Positions 40,735-48,249 of a stretch of DNA of 64,000 nucleotides are shown piece by piece. The stretch is from assembly GCA_050952125.1 (NCBI GenBank), contig JBMNKK010000003.1, forward strand, positions 1-64,000. The letters run 5' to 3'. The notes below the pieces were generated by a model that did no database searches, was not told where the DNA came from, and worked only from the letters and a program-made list of their open reading frames with translations. Position 1 is the first letter of the stretch; each line of letters starts with the position of its first letter. This DNA is from UBA3951 sp050952125 (GTDB taxonomy: Bacteria; Bacillota; Sulfobacillia; Fermentithermobacillales; Fermentithermobacillaceae). Made by a program: the position numbers and the translations under genes.

Positions 40735-42221
40735 ATCTCCTTGTACGTTTCGTTGGCCGAGCGCTTTGTCGCCTCACTAGCAAAGGCCTGCACCTTCTTG
40801 CTGGCCTTGTTCTGGTTGATGAGAGTACCTGCTCCGCCAACGCATCCTCCCGGGCATGCCATCCCCTCAAGGATGTACTTGTCTCGCTTGCCCATTTTGG
40901 CTTGAAGCAGCAGCCGCCTGCAATCCGCCAGGTTTTCGGCCCTATCGGCCTTGATCTCTAGCTTGGGATGTTTCTCCTTGATAACATGGGCAACTGCAGC
41001 AAGTACCCCGCTGCTGACCGCAAAGCCGCGCCCGTCTGCAGAAGCCTCGTCAGTGATGTCAGAGCAATCGATCGTCTCCAGATCGATGTTTCTCGCGGCA
41101 AACATCGCCGCGACCTCCTCGTAGGTGAGCACGTAATCGACCCATCCTGCCATTCCCGGTTCGGCAACTTCTTGCTTCTTGGCTGAACACGGCCCAATAA
41201 AGGCGATCATGCTGTCAGGATGGCTGCTGCGCACCAGTTTTGCCGTCTCGATCATTGGGGATCTTGAGTCCGACACGCAGTCTGCCTGATCGCCGAGTTC
41301 TCGCTTGGCAAACTTGGACCAGGCGGGGCAGCATGACGTCGCAAGAAACGGCCGGTCGCCTTCCAGTACCTCCTGAATGAACTCGTTACTCTCCAATACA
41401 GCTGTGATGTCGGCTCCCAGAGCGACTTCCTGGACGTCGGCAAAGCCGAGTGCCTTCAGGCCGGCAACCACCTGCCTATACCCAACCTTATCGCCGAACT
41501 GGCCGGCGAACGAAGGCGCTATGATGGCGCAGACCTTTCGATTCTTCATCATCTGAACGACCTGATAGATCTCGGTTTTGTCCACGATGGCGCCAAACGG
41601 GCAGCTCACCATGCACATCCCGCAGGCTACGCACCTCTGGGACACGATCCTGGCCTTATTGGTTTCCGGATCCTTCGTGAAGGCGTTTGTCCCGCACGCC
41701 GCCACGCAGGGCCTCTCGTTTCTGACGATCGACCCGAAAGGGCAGGCGTCGTAACATCTTCCGCATTTGATGCACTTGGTTTGGTCGATGAAACTGTGCC
41801 CGTTCTGCATCGAAGCGGCATTCACCGGGCAGACGGAGATGCACGGGTGGGCCAGGCAGCCCCGGCATGAGTTGGTCACGAAGAAGGACTTCTCCTGGCA
41901 CGCTTCACACGCGGCGGGGATGACGCGCAGAGCCTGGGAAGGGATCTTGTGTTCTTTTAGCAACTGCAGGTCGAAGTCCTCGCTGAAGCCGTTAAGCTGG
42001 TCAATGGACCACAGGTCCAGTCCCAGGGCCAGGCGTACTCTTTCGGCGACGATCTCGCGCTCCCTGGCGACCGAGTCCCTGTAGGTTGGGCGGTCCCCTT
42101 CGATGATTATGTGGGGAATGTTTCTTATCTGATCGCTCGTCCAGTCGTCATAAGCAGCCGAAGTCACAGCTTTGAAGACCTCGTGCCGCAGGAAGTTTAT
42201 GGGTGTGTCCGAGTAGCGCAT
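40722..42221 (-). CDS. [FeFe]-hydrogenase-like protein with ferredoxin domains
   Basis: ATG 42219-42221 follows AAGGAGG; the longer frame to 42263 lacks such a site. The protein has 499 residues. Ferredoxin-type clusters are at CRGCLAHPCISVCP near 135, CIKCGRCYDACP near 160 and CVACGMCMVSCP near 210. The H-cluster blocks are TSCCPAW near 294, FIGPCSAKK near 340 and EGMACPGGCVGGAGTL near 453. This pattern fits the group B-like monomeric enzymes rather than the electron-bifurcating ones. It would make, oxidise or sense H2 in the cytosol. No maturases are in the window. Confidence 0.87.
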   Translation of the reverse strand: MRYSDTPINFLRHEVFKAVTSAAYDDWTSDQIRNIPHIIIEGDRPTYRDSVAREREIVAERVRLALGLDLWSIDQLNGFSEDFDLQLLKEHKIPSQALRVIPAACEACQEKSFFVTNSCRGCLAHPCISVCPVNAASMQNGHSFIDQTKCIKCGRCYDACPFGSIVRNERPCVAACGTNAFTKDPETNKARIVSQRCVACGMCMVSCPFGAIVDKTEIYQVVQMMKNRKVCAIIAPSFAGQFGDKVGYRQVVAGLKALGFADVQEVALGADITAVLESNEFIQEVLEGDRPFLATSCCPAWSKFAKRELGDQADCVSDSRSPMIETAKLVRSSHPDSMIAFIGPCSAKKQEVAEPGMAGWVDYVLTYEEVAAMFAARNIDLETIDCSDITDEASADGRGFAVSSGVLAAVAHVIKEKHPKLEIKADRAENLADCRRLLLQAKMGKRDKYILEGMACPGGCVGGAGTLINQNKASKKVQAFASEATKRSANETYKEIYGE

Positions 42222-42255
42222 AACAAAACCTCCTTCTGGCTGAGCAAACAACATC

Positions 42256-42290
42256 AGTACCATACATTAGTACCATACAACAGTATACCA
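42256..42290 (-). promoter_or_regulatory. Direct-repeat operator candidate upstream of the hydrogenase-like gene
   Basis: AGTACCATACA occurs at 42256-42266 and again at 42269-42279 (13-base step), followed by the related AGTATACC. On the minus strand this is 35-70 bases before the hydrogenase-like ATG, a normal place for a repressor or activator site, and TATACT could be the -10. Confidence 0.4.
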
Positions 42291-42494
42291 GTAGCCGTGT
42301 GAGGGTGGAGGGGCCGTGATCGCGGTTACCCGCGGCAGGAACCCCACAGCGTAGATCGAAGTCACAAATATAGTGAAGATTGGGACGGTTTTGCTGTATG
42401 GAGACCTGCCGGCCGGCACGTGATCTGGAGACTTCGCGCGGAAATACGCGATCTTGCGGCTGTTCCAATATGACTACAGGAAGGGGGTACCGCG

Positions 42495-43310
42495 GTGCCA
42501 AGAAAACTCGGCGTTTTGGCGTTTTCGGTTTTTCTGCTTCTGGCATCATTCGCGGCCAGGTGGTACGGCACGGGAGGGACTGACGAGCGCCTTCAGATTG
42601 CAGACCCAAGGGTTGTCGCAACCCTCGACTACCTGTCTAGGCAAAGCGCGAGCAAAGATATATTGTCGGATGGAACCGTCATCCAGGCTTGGGCATCGGG
42701 CGCTGACGGCGGATACGATGTGAACATTGCTCTGGATGCGAAAGGCACCTTGTGGCTGGCATGGGTCCGGTTCGACGCGGGCGACTCTCCGGTGTCGAGC
42801 GGCTTCCGCTTGTGGAGCGGAATGCTCTTTCCAAATCTCCTACGGAACCTGTCCATCGTCTTTTTCGCGCTGTGGATACTGGCTGAGTTCGTCGCTCCAC
42901 ACATAATCGGGGTCAAGTGTCCGGATTGCCCCCCGAACCTGGTCTTTCCTCCTCTCACGGAAGCACACGAAGTCACAGTCTACCCGGGAGGATTCACCTC
43001 GGATGGTAACGACCTTAGGGAGATTGTCAGGAGGGACTACATCTGCCCTCGCTGCGGATATCGCAAAATCACTTACTATCTCGTAATGCCGCACTCAGGT
43101 CACTTCAAGACCGGACTCCTGCGGCGGTGGACGGGAGTGGGCCAGCTGCTCAACCCAAAGGAACTTGATTGGTACGACCGGGTGCTCAACAAGAATCTTG
43201 CCGATCGCGAAGCCGCCATGGGTTTGCGGTTTCCTACCTACGATGAATGGAAGCGGTTTTACGACGAACTCAAGGCGTCAGAAAGAGAGGAACGGAATAG
43301 ACGAGGGTAG
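42495..43310 (+). CDS. Unrecognised membrane protein with a zinc-ribbon-like segment
   Basis: GTG start behind GGAAGGGGG; 271 residues. There is a hydrophobic N-terminal segment (residues 5-20, LGVLAFSVFLLLASFAA) and a second near 112-130 (NLSIVFFALWILAEFV). Between them lies an external-looking domain of about 90 residues; after them lies a cytosol-side region with CPDC near 141 and CPRCGY near 180, which could together bind zinc. I know no matching family. The gene stands alone and shares a bidirectional terminator with the next, convergent gene. Confidence 0.6.
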   Translation: MPRKLGVLAFSVFLLLASFAARWYGTGGTDERLQIADPRVVATLDYLSRQSASKDILSDGTVIQAWASGADGGYDVNIALDAKGTLWLAWVRFDAGDSPVSSGFRLWSGMLFPNLLRNLSIVFFALWILAEFVAPHIIGVKCPDCPPNLVFPPLTEAHEVTVYPGGFTSDGNDLREIVRRDYICPRCGYRKITYYLVMPHSGHFKTGLLRRWTGVGQLLNPKELDWYDRVLNKNLADREAAMGLRFPTYDEWKRFYDELKASEREERNRRG

Positions 43311-43372
43311 GCGACAGAAAGCCGCGGCCCGTGGAATTCCAGTCAGCCCGCGTGCTCCCTTTGTGAGGGGCC

Positions 43373-43393
43373 GGGCGGCGCTAGCCGCCGCCC
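43373..43393. terminator. Bidirectional intrinsic terminator
   Basis: GGGCGGCG, loop CTAGC, CGCCGCCC, followed by TTAATTT on the plus strand. It sits between the ends of two convergent genes and can serve both, with the stronger T-run on the plus side. Confidence 0.65.
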
Positions 43394-43399
43394 GTTAAT

Positions 43400-44146
43400 T
43401 TAGTCTGTCGTGTCGCTGCGCAATACCGCGTCCAGCATCTCTACCGCTTTGTCTCCTTCTTCTGTCCCCTCGGCTGCCGCCATAGCCCTTAGCTTCTCGA
43501 TTTCCGGCTTCAACTGCTCCCTCAGAGCTGCCGTATGCTCTTCCCTGATGACTTTCAGGTATGCCCTCTCGGCCTTACTCAGTTTCAGGACGTCTTCCGG
43601 CAGGGGAAGGAGGTCCGGTATCTCCAGAACGTCTTCGCCGTCGCATTTCGACTGGGATACCAGGCCTAAATCGATCAGCAGCTGGATGAGTCCCCGCAAG
43701 GTTTTCTTGTACGGCTTTCCGTACTCTGCGGCGAAGCGGCGCTCGACGTCTTCCTTCGCGCAAGCCTGCCTGGGATCCGGCTTGTAGTTCTTACCCTCTG
43801 TGTGCCACGTTGACAGCCATTCCCACATTTCTTTGCCTTTGCAGCCGGACCACCAGAGGATGACTATCGACGTGAAGGTCATCCCCGCCTCGGGGGGAAG
43901 GTGCCTGTGCCACCCCAGAGAAAGCAGTTGCCTCACCTGGGGCAGCGCTGTCCACATTGCCGCGGTTCTCTCTTCTTCGCTCGTTGAAATCACCTCGTAA
44001 GGCACATTCGGCCAAGAATTGGAAATTCCTGCCATAGTTCCTAGAGAATTGTCAATTCCAGGCAGGAATCGTTCGACAGGATTTTCACCGCGACTCGAGT
44101 ACTGCTCGGCCCGCTCGACTTCATCCATGCCAAGGTCAACGGGCAT
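43400..44146 (-). CDS. Unrecognised cytosolic protein
   Basis: The 248-residue protein has no signal peptide or membrane helix. The middle (residues 70-115) is rich in Trp and aromatic residues (LSLGWHRHLPPEAG, ILWWSGCKGKEMWEWLSTWH). The C-terminal 70 residues are strongly charged and helical (LSKAERAYLKVIREEHTAAL). The start is uncertain: ATG 44146 lacks a clear ribosome site, and MDEVERAEQY a few codons later is possible. I do not recognise the family. It is divergent from the acetyltransferase gene, 79 bases apart. Confidence 0.6.
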   Translation of the reverse strand: MPVDLGMDEVERAEQYSSRGENPVERFLPGIDNSLGTMAGISNSWPNVPYEVISTSEEERTAAMWTALPQVRQLLSLGWHRHLPPEAGMTFTSIVILWWSGCKGKEMWEWLSTWHTEGKNYKPDPRQACAKEDVERRFAAEYGKPYKKTLRGLIQLLIDLGLVSQSKCDGEDVLEIPDLLPLPEDVLKLSKAERAYLKVIREEHTAALREQLKPEIEKLRAMAAAEGTEEGDKAVEMLDAVLRSDTTD

Positions 44147-44225
44147 CGGCGCAACTTAGCTCTAAAATGGAAAAGGTAGCCGCTCAGGCAGCCGAGAATG
44201 ATAGTGGACAGGCGTTAAGGAGGTT

Positions 44226-45476
44226 ATGATCGTGACCGGACCGGTGTACCGATTCATCGGAACCGAGCATCTGGAAGAGGCCGCTCGCATCTACAGCGAC
44301 GTCTATGTCTACAGACTCGAAGATTCTCGCCGGCATGCGCAGAGAGACCTGGAGGACAAAGGTGTTAAGCTGGCCGCCGCGTTTGACGACGGCCGGTTGG
44401 CGTCCATATTGCAGATAGTCGATTACTCCATCTACCTCAATTCAGACCGGATTGCCATGGGCGGAATCGCCGGGATCGCCACCCATGCCGAGGATCGCCG
44501 TAAGCACCTCGTCGAGGGGCTGCTCAAGATGGCGCTGGGGCACATGCGAGAAAGGGGTATGTACACCTCGGCTCTCTACCCGTTCTCACGCGCTTTCTAC
44601 CGGAAATACGGATGGGAGCATGTTTGCGATGCTCTGAGTCTGAAAGCCAAGGTCGCGGATCTACACGTTCTGCGAAAAGGGGTCGAGGCCGCGGGAACCG
44701 CCAGGTGCGGGTTCCAGAGAGTGAGCGTGGACGGTGCCGGAGAGCCTGGCCTCGGGGCGCTGCGGCAGATCTACACTTCATACTACTCCGGGTACAACTG
44801 CGCCGTCGCAAGGGGCGATCTCGAATGGGAGAGGTTCAGCCGCAACATCGAGAGATCCATCGCGTCAGGCACCAACAACTACGTCTATCTTGGGGTGCGA
44901 AGCGGAACTCCGGTCTCTTACATAGCCTACACCTTCCAGAAGAACCCGGACGACACGCGCAGTATGAGGATCAGGGAGGCAGCGGCGGCCGATGGCGCGG
45001 CGTGGGGTGACTTGCTTGGGTTCATTGCCCGACATGACGCACAGGCTGTGGAAGTCACCGGCATTGTCCCGGCTGATTCGCCGGTTCGCGTTCTCTTGGC
45101 AGAGCCGGGGAGAATGGAGATTGTCCCGCACCTCATGTTCCGTATCGTGGATGTGTCCGGCTTCTTTGGCGCCATCCGGACAAAAGACGAGGTAAGCGGG
45201 TTCTTCACGATGCGGGTTCATGACCGGACATGCGAATGGAATGACAAGGTGTTCGCCGTATCGGTGGACGGAGGTAGGGCTTCGGCATCTCCCGCGCTCC
45301 TCAGCGATGCAGATATCACGCTGGATATATCCGCGCTGTCTCAGATTGCCTCCGGCTATATGCCTGCAGCTTCGTCGGCACGAGCCGGCCTTTTGCAGGT
45401 ATCTGACGCGCGGGCAGTGAGCATGCTGCAGGAGATATTCCCGGCGAGGGCTACTTTCTGCGCCGACTACTTCTAG
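44226..45476 (+). CDS. Eis-like GNAT N-acetyltransferase with sterol-carrier-like C-terminus
   Basis: A 416-residue protein; ATG directly follows TTAAGGAGGTT. Architecture matches the Eis-type family. An N-terminal GNAT domain (IAMGGIAGIATHAEDRRKHL near 77-96, SALYPFSRAFYRKYGWEHVC near 116-135) is followed by a second GNAT-like domain (150-300) and an SCP2-like C-terminal domain (310-416). Such enzymes acetylate amines on small molecules, including aminoglycosides and protein lysines, using acetyl-CoA. The substrate here is unknown. The hydroxyacid dehydrogenase gene follows within 30 bases and may be co-transcribed. Confidence 0.8.
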   Translation: MIVTGPVYRFIGTEHLEEAARIYSDVYVYRLEDSRRHAQRDLEDKGVKLAAAFDDGRLASILQIVDYSIYLNSDRIAMGGIAGIATHAEDRRKHLVEGLLKMALGHMRERGMYTSALYPFSRAFYRKYGWEHVCDALSLKAKVADLHVLRKGVEAAGTARCGFQRVSVDGAGEPGLGALRQIYTSYYSGYNCAVARGDLEWERFSRNIERSIASGTNNYVYLGVRSGTPVSYIAYTFQKNPDDTRSMRIREAAAADGAAWGDLLGFIARHDAQAVEVTGIVPADSPVRVLLAEPGRMEIVPHLMFRIVDVSGFFGAIRTKDEVSGFFTMRVHDRTCEWNDKVFAVSVDGGRASASPALLSDADITLDISALSQIASGYMPAASSARAGLLQVSDARAVSMLQEIFPARATFCADYF

Positions 45477-45506
45477 GACAGCGCACTACTCTGAGAGGTG
45501 TACCGG

Positions 45507-46472
45507 ATGAAAGTATACGTCACAAGGCGGCTTCCTGAAGAAGCGCTTAGAGTCTTGGGGGCCGGATTCGAGGTCGCGATGTGGGACAGGGAAGATGAGC
45601 CCGTTCCGAGGGATGTGCTTCTCCGCGAGGTTTCTTCGGCCCATGGCCTCCTCAGCCTGCTCACAGAGCGGGTCGACGAGGAACTCCTGGCGCATGCCCC
45701 AAACCTGAAGATTGTGGCAAACATGGCCGTGGGCTTTGACAACATAGACGTTGAGGCGTGCACAAAGCGAGGCATAGTGGTAACCAACACGCCCGACGTG
45801 CTCACCGAAGCTACGGCCGACCTGGCATTCGCCCTTCTCTTGGCAGCCGCCCGCAGGTTGATTGAGGCTGAGAGGGTGCTTCAGGAGGGGCGATGGAAGT
45901 CTTGGTCGCCCATGTTCCTGACGGGCCAGCAGGTTTTCGGTTCTACTCTCGGAATCATCGGAATGGGGAGGATCGGCCGGGCGGTCGCCGAGAGAGCAAA
46001 GGGCTTCTCAATGGACGTGCTGTACTACTCACGAAGCCGCGACGAAGAAGCAGAGGGCGAGACGGGTGCTCAGTACGTGCCTCTGGAGAGACTTTTAAGC
46101 CGTTCAGATTTCATCTCGATCCACCTGCCGCTTACACCTGAGACCAGGCACTTTATCTCGGCTCGCGAGATGGCTCTGATGAAGCCCACGGCTGTGCTCA
46201 TCAACACGTCGAGAGGCGCGGTTATCGACGAAGCGGCGCTTATCGACGCCCTTCGCGCCGGAAGCATTTGGGCCGCCGGCCTCGATGTGTTCGAGAAGGA
46301 GCCGCTGCCTCCGGATAGCCCGCTGAGGGCAATGGACAACGTGGTCTTGCTGCCCCATATAGGCAGCGCGACCATCAAGACCCGGACCGAAATGGCGGTG
46401 CTGGCTGCGAAAAACCTCGCGACCTATCTGACGAAAGGCAGCGCGATAACCCCGGTGAACGCGGCTAAGTGA
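45507..46472 (+). CDS. D-2-hydroxyacid dehydrogenase (glyoxylate/hydroxypyruvate reductase type)
   Basis: ATG 45507 (MKVYVTRRLPEEALRVL) lies after GAGAGGTG and gives 321 residues, the normal family length; GTG 45498 is possible. NAD(P)-binding loop LGIIGMGRIGRAVAER near 150. The catalytic Arg is in INTSRGAVIDEAAL near 230, the Glu in LDVFEKEPLPPDSPL near 260 and the His in VLLPHIGSAT near 283. The HIGSAT block is typical of glyoxylate/hydroxypyruvate reductases and D-glycerate dehydrogenases. The reaction is reduction of a 2-keto acid to the D-2-hydroxy acid in the cytosol. Confidence 0.88.
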   Translation: MKVYVTRRLPEEALRVLGAGFEVAMWDREDEPVPRDVLLREVSSAHGLLSLLTERVDEELLAHAPNLKIVANMAVGFDNIDVEACTKRGIVVTNTPDVLTEATADLAFALLLAAARRLIEAERVLQEGRWKSWSPMFLTGQQVFGSTLGIIGMGRIGRAVAERAKGFSMDVLYYSRSRDEEAEGETGAQYVPLERLLSRSDFISIHLPLTPETRHFISAREMALMKPTAVLINTSRGAVIDEAALIDALRAGSIWAAGLDVFEKEPLPPDSPLRAMDNVVLLPHIGSATIKTRTEMAVLAAKNLATYLTKGSAITPVNAAK

Positions 46473-46486
46473 CTCCGTAAGTCACT
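46468..46486. repeat. Inverted repeat spanning the dehydrogenase stop
   Basis: AGTGACT, five bases, AGTCACT overlap the TGA. No T-run follows, so this is not a convincing terminator. It may stabilise the 3' end or be chance. Confidence 0.35.
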
Positions 46487-46530
46487 AATGAGGACGGTAA
46501 ACATATTATGTCTCACAAAGGAGGCATGAT

Positions 46531-46878
46531 GTGGCTATGACCGTCAACAGTCTATCGGTGGCGATGTGGGTTTTCCTGGCCTTCGCCGTGGAGCGTCTTG
46601 TGGAAATCGTCGTGAAAGCAATCCCCCCGCTGCACCGGCTAAGGATTATGGGAATTGAGGTCCCGTTCCTCTTGGCGTTTGTGTTTTCCCTGCTCACGGC
46701 TGTTGGGGCCGGCCTGGATTTCTTCGGCGTCTTCAACATCCCGTTTACTCTGCCGGTTGTGGGCTACGTCTTTTCGGCGCTTGTCATGACCGGAGGATCC
46801 AACCTGATACACGACCTGGTGAGTTGGGTCACAAATGGCAAGAAGCTGAGCGCGGCGAGGTTGCCTAGGGCGATGTAG
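46531..46878 (+). CDS. Small membrane protein of unknown function
   Basis: GTG at 46531 lies 7 bases after AAAGGAGG; 115 residues. Three hydrophobic segments are seen: residues 8-28 (LSVAMWVFLAFAVERLVEIV), 44-66 (VPFLLAFVFSLLTAVGAG) and 70-92 (IPFTLPVVGYVFSALVMTGG). A short basic tail follows. The pattern resembles holin-like or phage-derived small membrane proteins of clostridia, but no phage genes are nearby and the family is not certain. The 142 bases after it hold no gene. Confidence 0.65.
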   Translation: MAMTVNSLSVAMWVFLAFAVERLVEIVVKAIPPLHRLRIMGIEVPFLLAFVFSLLTAVGAGLDFFGVFNIPFTLPVVGYVFSALVMTGGSNLIHDLVSWVTNGKKLSAARLPRAM

Positions 46879-47020
46879 GGGCCGTCTGCAGGTAAGATCT
46901 GTATCGACTTTGCATCCGGCCCCCTTATTCCACGCGCCCTGGAGAGTCAGGGGACAAGCGGCGCACACCGTATTGCCTGGAATTTCCCCGAGAACGGCAC
47001 AGGAATACTAGTTTTCGGGG

Positions 47021-47926
47021 GTGCAGCCACTGAACGTCTTCTCAGTAGCGTCAGCCAGATCTCCTGATTCGATACGGCTCATGCTCGGACGCGAGACGCG
47101 GACCTGGGCTGACAAAGGCGTGAAGATCTCCGTGCGCGAGTCGCGCAAGGGGGATCTCTCGGTTTTCCACTGCGAGATCCCTATCTCACGTGACGCTCTT
47201 GGGTCGGAAGTGCTCAAAGAGGTCAAGCACAGGGTCGCCAACGAGCTGTCTCACATTATCATCGACGATTACGAAAAACTCCTCGTCAACAGGTTGATTG
47301 ATGAGAACTACACCTACTTGTCCGACAGAGACAGAACCATCATCAAACGCAAAGTGAGTGAGACCCTCAACGGGAAGGCGGGCCAAGCATCCGACCTCAC
47401 TGACGGGGTGGAGAGGAGCAGGCGAAAGAGCCGGGTTTGGGCGAAGCTTGCCGAGTACTTGGAGAGAGAGAACGAGATCGTGCTGGAAGGCTTCATCACG
47501 TTTAGGCTCAAGGAATACCTTGGAGACCTGTTTGATATAGTTGAGGAAACCGCCGAGGACTACCTTACCGAGAGGGAATACCGGGAGTTTCTCCGCTTGC
47601 TGAGACACTTTATGAGCAGGCAGAAGAACCCCGCTCCCGAGGTGAACGTGATCCGGAACGGGAACCGCTACGCGCTATTGGATGACAAGCGGAAGCCTGT
47701 CGAAGGCGAAGTCGGCAGGTTCCTGGCCAAACCGCCCGATGGAATAGACCTCGGAGTTGACGACCTCATAGTGAGCGCGGTTGTCACCCTTGCCCCCGAG
47801 AGAGTGATCTGGCACGGTTCGAAAGAAGATTCACCCTGCTTTGACCTCATAAACGACCTGTTTGGAGACAAAGTCATTTTCTGCTCGGGATGTGCACTTG
47901 ATCAGCTAACCCCGCTAGGAGTATAA
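47021..47926 (+). CDS. ytxC: YtxC-like sporulation-associated protein
   Basis: The 301-residue protein matches the YtxC family, conserved in endospore formers directly upstream of thrS. Recognisable parts are EVKHRVANELSHIIIDDYEK near 70-90, GFITFRLKEYLGDLFDIVEE near 156-175 and the C-terminal DDLIVSAVVTLAPERVIWHG with DLINDLFGDKVIFCSGC. Its molecular role is unknown. GTG start with only a G-run just before it, so the start is uncertain. Its presence is the best evidence in the window that the organism can form spores. Confidence 0.8.
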   Translation: MQPLNVFSVASARSPDSIRLMLGRETRTWADKGVKISVRESRKGDLSVFHCEIPISRDALGSEVLKEVKHRVANELSHIIIDDYEKLLVNRLIDENYTYLSDRDRTIIKRKVSETLNGKAGQASDLTDGVERSRRKSRVWAKLAEYLERENEIVLEGFITFRLKEYLGDLFDIVEETAEDYLTEREYREFLRLLRHFMSRQKNPAPEVNVIRNGNRYALLDDKRKPVEGEVGRFLAKPPDGIDLGVDDLIVSAVVTLAPERVIWHGSKEDSPCFDLINDLFGDKVIFCSGCALDQLTPLGV

Positions 47927-47944
47927 TCCTTCAAACTCATAACT

Positions 47945-48205
47945 ACAGGCTGTGAAGAGGAACGTACCGTTTTCTGCCGCTATAAGAGAAGGGTGGCCAG
48001 GGGCTGAAAGCCTCCTCGGCGGATACGGGAAACACCACCTCGGAGCCTCCGGCGGATTCCGGGAACCGGATAACGCCGGCGACAACCGGACGCGATACAG
48101 TCCGGAGAGGGCTCGCGCTCTGTACCGTTAGGACCGGCGCCGGCTGAACAAGGGTGGAACCGCGGAACCCCGCCCCTTTCTGGGACGGGGTTTCTTGTTT
48201 TTCGT
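47945..48205 (+). promoter_or_regulatory. T-box riboswitch leader of thrS
   Basis: The leader holds the T-box sequence AGGGTGGAACCGCGG at 48151-48165, followed by a terminator hairpin (CCCCGCCCC...GGGACGGGG then TTTCTTGTTTTT, 48167-48203). Upstream helices start near GCTGTGAAGAGGAAC. Uncharged tRNA-Thr would bind and favour the antiterminator, raising thrS expression when threonine is short. I did not fix the specifier codon with confidence. Confidence 0.88.
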
Positions 48206-48249
48206 TGTTGATGTGTTCTTGGGCTTACAATTCGAGGAGGAGATAGGCG

